A DNA stretch of 64,000 nt from Euglena gracilis (lineage: Eukaryota > Euglenida > Euglenophyceae > Euglenales): assembly GCA_039621445.1 (NCBI GenBank), contig CP154955.1, positions 16,844,691 to 16,908,690 on the forward strand, in the 5' to 3' direction. Shown here piece after piece: positions 48,039-59,820 of this stretch. The position numbers were made by a program, and so were the translations under genes. The notes beneath the pieces are model-generated. The model saw nothing but the letters and a program-made list of their open reading frames with translations. It made no database searches and was not told where the DNA came from. How positions within the stretch are numbered: position 1 is the first letter of the stretch; each line of letters starts with the position of its first letter.

Positions 48039-51000
48039 TCACACGTTGAGCAGCTCCTCCAGCGCCCCGGCCGGCGTGGGCTTCTTCTTCGGCCGACCCT
48101 CCCCCCTTGGACTGGATATGTGTGAGAGGTGGATTACAGGAAGGAGGGGTGTGCGCGTGCAATGAGTCAGCAAGCTGTGTGCGGTTTCCCGTGTAATTTG
48201 CAAGCAGAGTAGCAATGGTGAAGAGAGGGTATCAGATCAGAAGAGTTTCCAAGTCAGTGTGAATGCAAAACCACCTGAACCCCCAAGGAAAAATAAAACA
48301 GCGTGGTAGATTGTGTGCGGGTTTCCGTGCAACACACGCATCATTCTGTACGTGTGCGGTGCGTGCGGTTTCCCGTGTGCAAAGCCCACCACACATGGCT
48401 GCAAACTCACGTGGCTGAAAGAGCAGAGAATGGGAGGACGCAAACAGCTGGCTCTGAAGGGGGGACAGTGTCGGGGGCGCTTGCGGCACGATCTCCTCAA
48501 TCTCGTCCTCCGGTTCACCGGTGGCGGTCTCGGTCGGCGGCGGGGTGCGGGCCGTGCGCTTGCGGCCCGTCACCGGGGTCTCCGGCGCCGACGGCTCCTG
48601 CGCCGCTGCTGGCGGTGCGGCCGCGAGGCCCCCTTGCGGCCCGCCGCCGCCGCGCCGCCGCTGGCCGACGGCTGCTTGGCCGGCGTCACCGGGGCCTCGG
48701 CCTCCTTCGCGGCAGGGGCCTTCTCCTTCTCCTTCTCCTTCCCCTTGGCGGGGGTCTCCTTCTTGCCCCGCCCCTTGGCTGACGGCGGGGGCGAGGGCTC
48801 CCGGCCCTTCTTCTCCGGCTCCTTCTTCTTTGGCCGGGGGGGCATGTCCTCCTCTTCCTTCTCCCCCTTCTCCTCCTCCTCCTCCTCCAGCCCGCCCCGG
48901 CCGGAGACGTCCAGCGGCTCGTGGTGGGCGATGCGGTGGTGGACGTTGATGGCCGCAGGGGCCACCACCCGGGTGGGATGGAAAATGGGGAAACCAGTCA
49001 TAGCAGAAGCCAAGCACACCTCCCCACGGGAATCCGCACGCGTGCAATGTGTGCGGGAAACCGCGTACACGTTGTCCACCACGTTCTGATGCTGCAATAA
49101 TGACCCATGCGCACAGAGTTGATAAGGGCAAACGTCCCCCCCCCCCTCGTCTGGCCTGGACCGGGGTGGTGCCCTGATCCCACAGGATGGCCGGCTTCCC
49201 GTCGGCCACTTTGATCTCGCGCTGCAGCTGGTCCACCCGCAGCTGCATCGCCTCGTCCGCCTCCTCCAGGAGGTCGGGGTCCCCCCAGATCACGCCGATG
49301 GGGACCTGCAGCCGGGTGGCGAGGTCCGCCGGGAGGGCGGCGTGGCGGGTGACCGCCAGCACCCAGTCGTGGGCCTCCACGTGCAGCCGCACCAGCAGCC
49401 ACCACGCCACCTCCACCGGCAGGGTGGGCGGCCCCTCCCCCGCAGAGCTGTGTCTCAGTTTCAGGCGGGAGGGATGGGGAGTGCGGGGCGAAAAGGGAAT
49501 TCACAAAAAGGAATTCACACTGTGGGACTGAATGTCATTCTTTCACCAGAAGAAATGGAATAACCCTACGCGAGAAGTGCACGGAAAACCGTCTGAACTG
49601 TACCTGGACTGACATTCATTTTGATGAACAGAATGGTACCAATATCTATAAACTGACCAATGGTGTCACTGTGTTTTTGTTTTTTGTTTGTTTGGTGTGA
49701 ACAAAGCCCTGACCCTGTCCCACGAGGGTGATCTGCCGCGGCACCTGCGGGGGAAGATGAAGGTGTGTCGACACCTCACGGTAGTGGAACAGTGATTTTC
49801 TGAGTCACAGCATGGGTCTTAAGAAACATTCGTGTGCACGGACAGTATCCCGTGTGCACGGATGTGTATCAGTCCTGAAACTCGTGCGGATTCCCGTGCA
49901 CTCCACAAAGTTGTGCGGATTCCCGTGTATCCCAAAAAAGAGAACAGTCTGTTGGTTGAAAAAAAAAACGAAAAGGAGGATGTACACACCTGAAAGTCCG
50001 TCCTGCTGCTGAAGAGGGCGGTCACGGTGGTGACGTTGAAGAGGTAGGTGCGGTCCACGTTGGACTTCACCGGCCGGTGCAGTGTGACGTCCACACGACG
50101 CATCTCGTCGGGGACGTCCATGCCCTTCTGCAGCGTCTGCTGCAGCACCGCGATGGCGAACGCCCGCCCCGTGGCCACGAACGGGACCCCGCGGCTCCAC
50201 AGTCTCAGGAGCTCAGGATGGACGTCGGCGTCGCTCAGCCCGTCCGGGACCTCCACCACCACCGCGTCGACGTTCAGCTCCATGATCTCCCGCGGCATCG
50301 CCGCGGTGGGGTGGAGGGGGACCACGTGCGCCAGGCGGGACGGCTCGGGACTCTCCCCACGCTCCGCCGCTTCCGCCCTTCTTCGCCCCCGGGTGGACCG
50401 GCTGCCCGCCCGCGGAGAGCCAGCCTCAAACAGCTCCCCCTCCCCAGACGTGGGCTGACTGGGGGACCCCTCCGCCTCCTCCCGGCTGCTGCCGGCCGCC
50501 GCTGTGGCCGCCCCGCGCCGACCGCCGCCACCGCTGAGGTCCAGGGTGCAGAAGCGCCCCCCGTACCGCACCGTGGGCTCGGCGAGCGGCTGCGCCAGCC
50601 GCGCCCGCAGGGGGGCGTAGCGCTCAGTCCCCCACAGGGGGGAGCGAAGGACCGCCTCCCGCGGTGGCCGTCCTCAGGACAACCCCGAACCTCAGACATT
50701 ACAGGAGAATCATGAGCCAGTACACAAAAGCGAAACAGTTGGACTCCGTAACATTCTAATGTGACTTGAGATATTTCAGGCGGGTTCCCGTGTAAAACAA
50801 CCATGTGCAACTAACCAAAGGGAAAGGGAAAAAGTGCACACACACGTCCTGGATAGTCCTGCGCACGGGTGCTGGGCCGACCAGCGCCAGTTGGTACCGG
50901 TGAGCGGCACCTTGATATCCGCGCTGACCATGCTCTGCTCCAGGCTGGGCACCATGGCCAGGGTACCTGAGCACGAGAACGGTGACATCAGCAAAGAGTC

Positions 51001-54000
51001 CCAATACTACACACGCTTCCATGTGCAAGAGTCTTTGCACGGAAACCCGCCTGAAAATGACAACCTTGAGATTTGCACGGAAACCCGCCCGAAAATGACA
51101 ACCTTGAGAAAACGTGTGGACACAGAGTGCGGAAGACAGCGCAGAGTAGACATACGGCGGGTCGGGTGGACGTGGTGAAGGTCCGGGTGCATCAGCAGCC
51201 ACGTCCACGTGCGGCGGCGGATCAGCGACCCCACCACCGCCTTGACAGCGGAGTGCCATTCCTCCCCCGTCACATTCCACCCCAGCGTGCGTTGTGTAGT
51301 GTGCGGTTTACCGCGTACTACATCTGTATACACTCAAACAGTAAAACTGGTTCAACTGTCCACGTAGGATCATACTTTCCTTGTGTGCGTGCGTGTGTGT
51401 GTCTGTGTGTGTGTGCAGGCGGAGTTCCAACAGACACAGTGAAATGGACATCCGACCCAGCCGCACCGTCGTCGCCTTCGCCGCCTCGTCCAGCATGTCC
51501 CTCGTCAGGGCGACGTAGTCCTGCGGGTCGTACAGCTGCTCGATCGCCTTGAACGCGTACGGGGACAGCGCCGCCGCCACCCCCATCGTGGGGCGCGCCT
51601 CCAGCGCCCGCACCGCCTCCACCACCGGGCGCCCGCTGTGCAGCAGCCACTCCGCCAGCGGCTGCATCGACTTCACCCAGTTGTCCTGCACAGAGGAGGT
51701 GAGGCAGAGTGGAGGGGGGGGGGGCATTAAGAGGGGGGGGGAGTGAGTGATGTGTATGTGATAGCTGGCTCTGCTCCCGGTGCGTGTGCGGTCTGGAATC
51801 TCAAAGGACAGCGTGCGCGCACTCTCCTTCTGAAAAGAAAAAAGAAAGGAAGCAGGCCGTCTCAGCGGGAATCCGTGCATTGCATCAAATAGAAAAACGG
51901 CGCCCACGGAAATCCGCGCACACACCATCTTGCCGTGGGACGCCTCCGTGCACCCCGTCTTCACGTACACCCGCTTCAGCAGCTCCATCCGGTTCACCGT
52001 CAGGCGGGCGGCGGTCCCCGCCTCGCCGTCCGGCACCGCCCCCGGCCGCTCCCGCTCCACCTCCCGCTCCAGCCACTCCACCCGCTGGCTGAGGGACATC
52101 TCCCTCACCGTCCCGTCCCGGGCTTGCATGCTCCCCGCCACGCGCTGCCTCTCCTCGAGGCTGGCTGACCCCAGCACCGTGTGGCAGTTGAACCACTTGG
52201 TCCACTGCGGCGCCGGCCGCGCTTCGGCCACCGCCGCGTCCGCCACCTGGGTGGCCGCCAGGAAGCGGTGCTGCCCGCTCAGGATGACGAACTTCCCCGT
52301 CGCTGTGGCAACAGGGAAGACAGCAGTGCAATTGAGATTTGGCCAGGTGCACGGATTCCCGCCTGGATCCACACAATCCCCCCCCCCTTCTCCCCCCCCC
52401 AAAAAACCAGTACGAACGGGGTACATTTCATTATTCAGTCGTTTGGAAAGCATCCGCCTTTTACAACATCCATGAATACAGACAGACTGGCCTACGTGCT
52501 GATAGGCACAGACACGCAAACGAAAAACACACACCCTGCTCCGGCCACACCACGAAGCTCAGGGCCCCCACCGGCGGGTTCTCCGTGAACGCCTTGACGA
52601 GGGAGTCGACGTGGGCCTTTTCGACCCGCCGCACCTGCCCTCGCGTGAGGGTTTCGTCCAGCACCAGCACGTCGAGGCGCGGAGGCTGTCTGGCTCTCCA
52701 GGGTTTCAGCTGAAAGTTCTGAACAGACAGCAGCACAGGATGTCTGATCCACGCGTATGCCAAACACAACTCTCAGCGGTTTGCACGGAAACCCGCACAG
52801 CTCTAGAAACCAAAGGAGGTGAATGACACTGAAACAAACGGAGTGAGTGTCGTCCAAAAAAGGAGTGACTTCCCCTGCACTTTCCAAAACAACCCAGGAA
52901 TGAGGAACCATCAAACACGCTTGCACGCTTGAACGGTAAAACAGGACTGCTTCCACAGACGGCAACCATACAAGTCAGCTCCAGACCTCCTCCGGACACG
53001 GGCCAGCGGGGTCGGGGTCTTCGACACCAGCTCCGTCGCCGAGCGGGTGGGCGCTGTGGGCTTCCGTGCTGCCATCAGAGGTCTAAAAAAACGAGACAGC
53101 ATGAAAACACCCAAAATGAAGGAAATTCAGATCAGAAACAGTCCTCACGGAAACACTTTTGTTAGTATAAATAAGCAGAAAATCTGGGACAGTGAGTTTG
53201 ATCAAAAAATAATTGTCAGTAAAGGAAACACAACAGTGACCACTCACCAACAGCCTCCGTAGAGCACCCCCTTTTGCCTGGGTGGAGAATGCTTTTGCAC
53301 GGAAACCCGCCCGGCACCCCCGTCATGTTCTGAAATGATCTCTCACCCTCGCTCTGAAGGCCTCCAGCTGACTCCCTGATGTACAGGAAGGTTCATGACC
53401 ACGTACAAAGACCAGGGTCCGGCAGGGGCACACCGCCGCTGGGGACAGACTGAGGTCCTCATCCGAGGAGGAGGACCCGGACGAGGTCGGGCGGCTGCTC
53501 AGCAGCTCCCCCAGACTGCCGAGGCCGTCCGAGGCCGCCGGGGAGACGTACCCCTCGGACAGCGTGCCCGGCGGCTCGTACAGCGACTCCGCTGTACTGG
53601 GCGGCTCGTACAGGCTCTCCGCCTCGGGCAGCTCCAGCGCCGGCCATCCCGGTTGAACCGGCGGCTGCACCACCGCCACGGCCGTGGAGGAACTGGGCTC
53701 CTCCGGGGTGAACCGCATGCGGCTTTCCGCCGGGGACTCCTCGGCAGCCTTCATCACCCCCGGCGGTGCAGGTTCCGCTGCTGCGCGGGTTTCCGCACGG
53801 GCCGCCGCCTCTGCGCGGGTTTCCGCCTGCCCGCCGGTCGCCGCTTCGACGTCCCCCGGGGGCGTGGGGCTGCGGCGCCGCCGCTGCCGCTGGTGGAGGA
53901 AGTTGTCCATCGCCCGCTGGCGACGGGCGAACTCCTGGGGGTCCACCGGCCCGACGTTCTCCCGCATCCAGACCAGGATGTCGGGGGTCAGCGCCCGGCC

Positions 54001-56624
54001 GCTCACCAGCGTCAGGAGGGAGGTCCGCATCAGGGCCTCCAGCGCCCGGACGTCCACGATCTCCGGCAGGATGGGCGGGGACCGCCACCGGGGGAACTCC
54101 ACCTCGGAGGCGTCCACCCAGGCGACCCGCGTGGCGTCCACCCGGCGGGGGAAGGGGCGACCCTCGGGGTGGTCCGCCAGCTGGCGCACCCGACGGGCCA
54201 TCTCGGCGACCAGCCCCAGCCGCAGGGAACCCCGGCTGGCGTGCGGCGCCCCCGACGGCGGCGGCAGGCTGAGGAACAGCTGCAGGGTGCCCCGGAAGTC
54301 CGTCACGTACGGTGACCGACGGCAGGCACCCGACAGGCGCGACAGCATCGCCTCGCCGGCCTCCTCCACGAAGACGCACCCGGGCAGGCGGGACATCCAC
54401 GGCTGCCAGGTCAGCAGGGCCAGGGAGATGGTCCGCATGTACTCCGAGGGGAGGCCATGCGGACTCATGGCCCGCTCGAGGTGGGCCTGCAGGACCAGGC
54501 AGCGCTCCAGCACCTGCCGCGCCGTGTCCCCCTTCACCTCGTCGTCGGGGCGGCCGCGCCAGGTGCACTGCCGCACCTTGAAGCCGAGGTGGAGGAGGGC
54601 CGGCAGGAAGAAGGTGAGGAGGCGGTGCAGCCCCAGGAGCAGCTGCGGGCCGTACGCGTCGGCCGCAGTGGGGGCGGAGACGTGCACGCGCTGGCTCTCC
54701 TCCCGGAGACGATCCTCCAGGTAGCGTCAGAGTGACAAATGGGCTTCCGAAGTGTCTTCACCCACCAGAAGAAGAGAGAGGCTGACGAGATACAAGTCGG
54801 CCTGCGTGACCTATCACCAGAGTCCTTTACGCGGGTTTCCGCACAAAGCGGACAGACTGTGTCGGACAGATGGGAGAGATCTGACACCGACTGACACACG
54901 AGATGACTGTGCGGATAACCGCACAAACATTGGCCTGAAGTACCAGGGGAAACCTGGAAGCAGCCAGCCTGGTCAGGAGCAGTGGTCACCCTGGCTGTGG
55001 CAGCACGTCGGCCCGGGTCAACAGGAGGCTGGCGAACAGCTTCTCCATGTACAGCACCTTCCGGTGCGACCGCAGGGACGTCGTCAGCTGCCGGCTGCCC
55101 CCGGCGCCAACCGGCACCTCCAGGTGGGCCAGCACCGGGAAGAACGCCCGGTACACCACCGTCACCATGTGCTTGTAGGCATGCCAAATGCCATACAGCA
55201 GGGGGACGTTGGCGAGGTGCTCACCCATCCGGAAGCGCAGCGCCGGGGCCGAGTAGAGGAGGCGGAGGATGCGGTAGTGGATGTTCTCATCCACGAGGAG
55301 GGGCAGCTGGCGGCCCGACCGCCCCTGCAGCTGCAGCACGGTCTCCAGGAGCTGGAGGAGGTCCCGGTTCGAGCTGACCGTCTGCTCGGTCAGGGAGAAG
55401 GGCCTCCACCGCAGCGACCGCATCGCGTCCCGCTGCATGTCCAGCGGGACGCGGACGTTGTCCACCGAGAGCTCCGCCCGGTGGAGGCCGCGCACCGCCT
55501 GGTGCAGCTTCTTCGCCGACTGCAGGCACAGGTCGGCCGCCCAGCGGAGGTGCTGCACCACCGTCCCGAACTCCGGGTGGCCCGTGGACACGGGGAACGT
55601 CACGGACCGCGTCAAAGTCCCCTGACGAGTTCGCAGGGGGTCGATCTGCAGCAGTCACCACACAGAGGGCCTGCTCATTGAGTCAATCAGTGTACGCAGA
55701 CATCATCCCGCGGTGTGCGGGTTTCCGTGCAAACAAGCTTACACAGCTTACACAGAAACCCGCACAAACCTGTTCAACAACTACCATTGTGTTTAATCCT
55801 GTACACAACTTGGGGGACGTTCAGATTTTTTCTTTTTTGTATTTGTGTGTCCCAGGAGATAAGCGTTCACCTGTCACCTGTCACCAACTGTGTTACACCG
55901 ACTTGTTCAGTTTCTTGGGCGGTCACTGATTTCATTTTGGAAGACGGAACATTCTCAGGCGGAAAACCGCGCACGTCTTGTCATGCACGGAAGATCATCG
56001 TCACGCCCACCTCACCAACAGGAGAAGGCAGAGTAGGCACCCTGAACCCAGGGCGGTGACGTTGCGGCTGTAGCTGGGCTGGGTGGGGTCCGTGCCCCAC
56101 CGCAGCCAGCAGAAGTTGTCCAGCCACAGCACGCACTGGTGGCCGTCCAACGCCCGCAGCACCGCGTCCCGGGCCCTTCGCGCACGCTCCCGCACCAGCT
56201 CCTCCGTGGGGCCCACCAGACCGGCGGGCCGCAGCAGCCGACGGGTAACGCGGGGCAGGTCCTGCAGCGTCTGCTGCGCCGGGGCGGGGGCCAGGGCGGC
56301 CGCCGGCGTGACCAGCTCACCGAAGGGCACGGCCAGCCGTCGCAGCGTCCTCCACAGCGCCAGCAGCCCGTCGGTGAAGCGGGCCATCCACATCGGCCGC
56401 TCGGACGGGGGCCGGGTGTACTCCCGCCGCACCTCCCGCAGGCTGCGACGGGACCGGCGGTTGGCCCTGACGGCCAGGCCCGTCTCCACCAGGTTAAGGG
56501 CTCCCAGGTGGCCTCTTCGGAGGGCGTCGTCCAGGATCGCCCAACCATCAGCCGGGGGGGCGCCGGCAAGGTACCCCCGCAGCTGGTCCAGCTGCAACAC
56601 CAGCGTCTCAGACGTGGAGGCCAT
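48039..56624 (-). CDS. Large element-encoded protein with a ParB/Srx-like (GQHR) domain
   Basis: The ATG at 56624 opens MASTSETLVLQLDQLRGYL. Exons on the minus strand: 56624-56016 (VLWLDNFCWLRWGTDP), 55645-~55010 (LLYGIWHAYKHMVTVVYRAF), ~54710-53347, 53082-52987, 52718-52535 (LDVLVLDETLTRGQ), 52302-51926 (KFVILSGQHRFLAATQ), 51685-~51457 (DNWVKSMQPLAEWLL), ~51317-51156, 50966-50846, 50672-49990, 49744-~49716, ~49456-~49165, ~48970-~48415 (Lys/Glu-rich, PPRPKKKEPEKK) and ~48105-48039 (PTPAGALEELLNV, stop TGA). Phases agree through most of exons 1-10, giving one product of well over 1,000 residues. The ~52.7-51.9 kb exons have the ParB N-domain layout: helix after VDSLVKAF, strand, then ILSGQHR in place of G(E/D)RR. 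Other parts are unrecognised. It is probably the element's mobility protein, but no DDE triad, integrase or polymerase motif is evident. The 2/3, 11/12 and 13/14 junctions are uncertain. Confidence 0.7.
51926..52718 (-). CDS. ParB/Srx-like domain exons of the element protein
   Basis: Two exons (52718-52535 and 52302-51926) join in phase 1, the split codon giving Ala before TGKFVILSGQHRFLAATQVA. LDVLVLDETLTRGQVRRVEK and AHVDSLVKAFTENPPVGALS form the first half. The GQHR loop corresponds to the conserved G(E/D)xR of ParB, Srx and DGQHR domains, which bind CTP/ATP or act as nucleases in characterised relatives. After it comes an Arg/Glu-rich helical stretch (MSLSQRVEWLEREVERERPG). This is family knowledge; the activity of this protein is not shown. 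Confidence 0.65.
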
Positions 56625-57230
56625 TTTTTTTGTTTTTGCACAGTCTGAGTGAGACAACGGAGATGAGGGTGTGCGGATTACCGCGCAGCAGAGGAGGCGT
56701 GAGTGAGTGAGTGAGTGAGTGACACAATGTACACAGATCTACTGTACATGCTGAACACTGTTTTCAGTGAATGGACAAAGACCACTCACATATGCACAGA
56801 TTTGACCGTGTATCACACGTGTGTATGCACTGAAGCAGTGTCATATCGTCGTGCCGACAAGGGCTCAGTCCTTTACACGGGAATCCGCACAACGCTGCAC
56901 TGTGTTTGGTTCAAATCTGTCATCGTAGCGCACCGTGTTACACCACACACCGCAGCCATTGTAGACCGCTTCTACGCGGGTTTCCGCACAACTGGTGGGA
57001 ACATCGCAATGACTTGTCCTTCCTTTGCTGGTAACTCACCACAGAACTGTTTGTGCTTGATTCTGCGCAGGTGTGCGGGTTCCCGTGTAAAGCCATGGAA
57101 GGCTGCTGTTCAGGGTTTCTCAAATTTGAAGCCGGCGGGGGCAACAGTACCCGCATCGGTCCGTACGGCGCAATTTAGAGCGCGATTCCAGGTAAGACGG
57201 CCCTCCAAAACCGAAGGACCTGGGACCTTG

Positions 57231-58581
57231 TCGCGATTCAGGGTGTTTAGTGGTACAAGCGGATGTTGAAATTCTCGCGATTTATACCCCCTCGCGAACG
57301 GGATGTGCCTCTGCGACGTAACCCCTGGGAAAACACCATGGTCTGGGGGCTGAGGTTGCGGTTTGCGCGGTTTCCCGCACAAACCGCAACCTCACGTCAT
57401 AGAAAGTGGCCAGTTTTGGGCGGTGTTGAAGGAGCAGTAGTCCACCCTACGGATTTGTCTCGCGAACGAAACAGGAACGGTAAATCAGTCGTGTACCACC
57501 AACCACCCTCAGTCGCGAAAGGGTCCCAGGTAGTCGTGTCCGGGGGAGGTGTACAGCACGCAATCGTGCGGCCCAGTTGAGCGTGTGCGCCGAGTCCCCT
57601 CGGTGGCCCGGACCAACCCCCCCGGGGGTACACCGAACTGCTGTCAGCTTCCGCTTCGTTTAGCCTCCCCCACACCAACCACAGAAGAGAAGAAAAGAAA
57701 CCACACAAAACGCTCACGCGCCGTGTACATACACGGCGCGTGAGCGGATATCCGTGCACGCACTCGTCCACAGGGAAAAAGTAGGCAAGTGACCGCACCG
57801 GCCGGGGAACCAGTGGCGTTGCCCGCTGGGGTGGGCGGTCCCAGGGAGCTCGGCCACAAGAGGCCGTTACAGCCACTTGCCCAACATCTCTCTCTAGAGA
57901 TCGCACTTGGACTGTATAACTTTCGCGAAAGCACTGTTGGTGGTCACGCCGGCGGTTACACCAAATGAAGGCCTCGCGATCCAGATCGATCCTGGACAAA
58001 AGCGTAGGGGAGGAGGGGCGGACATTCGTGCAGTGCAATGAGCCTTACGCCTTACGCACTGGTCCGTTCTTGTACGCGGGAACCCGCACACATCGTCGCC
58101 GTTGACGTGTGACCACACCACACAGACTCTCACCCTCACCAGACCTCAACGCGCACAACCGAGGAAACCGGTGCCCTACGCATTCCGATCGCGAGGAAAA
58201 CCGGTCCCCTACACAGTTGTGTACCACCAAACGTCCAAAACGTGAAACACAAACACCCAGGTTCAATTTTCCTAACCAGTCGGTCGGGGGAGTCCGGGAC
58301 GGGCGTCGTCGCCCCGGCTGCGTTGGTCCGCAAACGCCGCAACCGCACCCCCGTTGGGCAGGTCTGGGCAACCTGCCCCGGCGGTGCGGAGAGGTCAAAG
58401 GACCACCCGGGCTCCTCACTGTCTTTTTATCCACGCAGGTGGTACATTCGGAATGTGTTGCACGGATTCCCGCACAAGACATCTCGTTGGCTTTTCAATA
58501 TCACACAGACCGTTGTGCATCTGTTTGGTAACCCACACCCCTCTGCCCCCACTCACAACAACACTGCGTCGCGTTTCGCGA
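57231..58581. promoter_or_regulatory. Cluster of TCGCGA sites upstream of the element gene
   Basis: Nine TCGCGA hexamers occur at 57231, 57275, 57292, 57460, 57513, 57923, 57974, 58189 and 58576; chance predicts fewer than one in 1.35 kb. They lie 0.6-2 kb upstream of the ATG at 56624 and I did not notice a similar cluster elsewhere in the element. Six of the nine are followed by A or AA. In animals, CTCGCGAG-type sites act in core promoters; a promoter or binding role here is inference. Confidence 0.5.
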
Positions 58582-59456
58582 CCAGTCATCACCGCAGTCG
58601 CGGAGAGACGCACCGTAACGTCATTTACGTGCCGTTTCGTTCCGTTCAGGCCGGGGAGTTACACAGGCAGGCTCGCCGAGCAGAGGACCGCCCCCTCTTT
58701 CAGGGGGATGGGGCAGCCAACTGTTGGCCCACCACCACACCCGGCGGACACACACACACCAGATCCCCCCCGTCACCGGCCACGGCTGGGCCACCGTCCC
58801 GGTGACGGCCAGGGCACGGGATGTGTCGGGGTGTGGTGCGACAGACGGACGCTGCCCCCCGGTCCCCCCGGCCTCCCCACCATTTTTATCATCTACACCT
58901 TAAGTAAACGCATCTGTCCTCTCACGTAATCCGGCCCACACACCCACCACAACGTTCTGCTGTGTTGTGCGGATTCCCGCCTAACACCAAATGCCTTCGT
59001 CCTGTCCTTCGGAGGTTACACGGCTTTCCGCCTGGACTTCATAAATACAACTACGCTCTCTTTACGCGGTAATCCGCCCAAACCACACATCACGGTTTTC
59101 CTTCACATCACACCAACCACACAACACCCCCCTGTATCACACATCGTTGTGTTTGGTGTGTGCGGTAATCCGCACACACTCGCGTTGTTCACCTCACCTC
59201 ACACACTGTGTGGAAACAGACGTACCACCAATATACACCCACATATTACACACGTTACAATACAGTACTTTTCTGGTACCTATAACAGGGGTGTCAATAC
59301 ACCTGTTTTTACGTACCTCTGCGTCATGTAGTGTACGGTGTGCGGAATACCGCACAGAACTACTTTCATAAAATTTGGGCCCAAAGCCGCCACACACCCT
59401 GCTTAACTCAAAATTTCGTGCCCTTTTAGGTGTTTTTAAAACATCCAAAAAACGTC

Positions 59457-59497
59457 AAAAAACGCAAAAATGGCTTGGGCAATTCGCACCGCCTAAG
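59457..59497. repeat. Right terminal inverted repeat of the 12.8-kb element
   Basis: It ends in GGGCAATTCGCACCGCCTAAG on the plus strand, the inverted partner of the left end. The flanking TCAAA lies at 59498-59502. Confidence 0.85.
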
Positions 59498-59570
59498 TCA
59501 AATAAATGTTTTTGCTGTCTGCCAACCTCACACACAATGGTGCAACCTGGACGTTTTTTCTGTTGTGTCA

Positions 59571-59820
<250 letters not shown>

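Larger units (their letters stand above)
46737..59356. repeat. Dispersed short palindrome family, consensus TTGYRCGG-N3..5-CCGYRCAA, ~40 copies
   Basis: Copies start near 46737, 46811, 47160, 47251, 47438, 48177, 48313, 48363, 49025, 49049, 49579, 49883, 49911, 50778, 51035, 51072, 51299, 51868, 51903, 52352, 52781, 53294, 53781, 53815, 54827, 54908, 55713, 55748, 55959, 56671, 56874, 56973, 57071, 57362, 57737, 58071, 58457, 58965, 59016, 59059, 59159 and 59337. Typical forms are TGTGCGGGTTTCCGTGCAA and TTACGCGGTAATCCGCCCAA. The arms are complementary around a loop of 3-5 AT-rich bases. They occur in both flanks and in or next to every intron of the element's gene. Only two (53781, 53815) lie clearly within an exon. 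None was seen outside the element. Confidence 0.9.
46685..59497 (-). mobile_element. 12.8-kb DNA transposon with TIRs, 5-bp target duplication, one large intron-bearing gene and ~40 palindromes
   Basis: The left end, from 46685, reads CTTAGGCGGCGCGAATTGCC. The right end, read inward on the minus strand from 59497, is CTTAGGCGGTGCGAATTGCC. The match continues to CCCAA, then weakens into T-rich sequence with ATTTTT and GGCGTT-like words. TCAAA precedes the left end (46680-46684) and follows the right end (59498-59502), a 5-bp target duplication. Inside, long C/G runs are rare compared with the rest of the window, one gene runs on the minus strand, and the palindrome family described below is confined here. 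TIR and duplication length do not match Maverick/Polinton (6 bp), hAT or MuDR (8-9 bp), Harbinger/CACTA (3 bp) or Tc1 (TA). Transib makes 5-bp duplications but has different ends and protein. I cannot place it in a known superfamily. Confidence 0.85.

Noticed and set aside
48232-49416. 394-residue minus-strand single-frame protein
   Set aside because: It mixes genuine exon pieces with intron sequence and a wrong frame. The exon/intron model with palindromes in the introns fits better.
57397-58482. Minus- and plus-strand frames of 140-210 residues in the right flank of the element
   Set aside because: They overlap each other, lack homology and are interrupted by the palindromes and TCGCGA sites. 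I treat the region as non-coding or 5' untranslated.
46685-59497. Maverick/Polinton or integrated virus
   Set aside because: No family B polymerase, retrovirus-like integrase, packaging ATPase or capsid motif was seen; the target duplication is 5 bp and the gene is heavily intron-split.
46685-59497. Contaminating or misassembled insert
   Set aside because: Clean TIRs with a matching TCAAA duplication on both sides are what a real insertion leaves.
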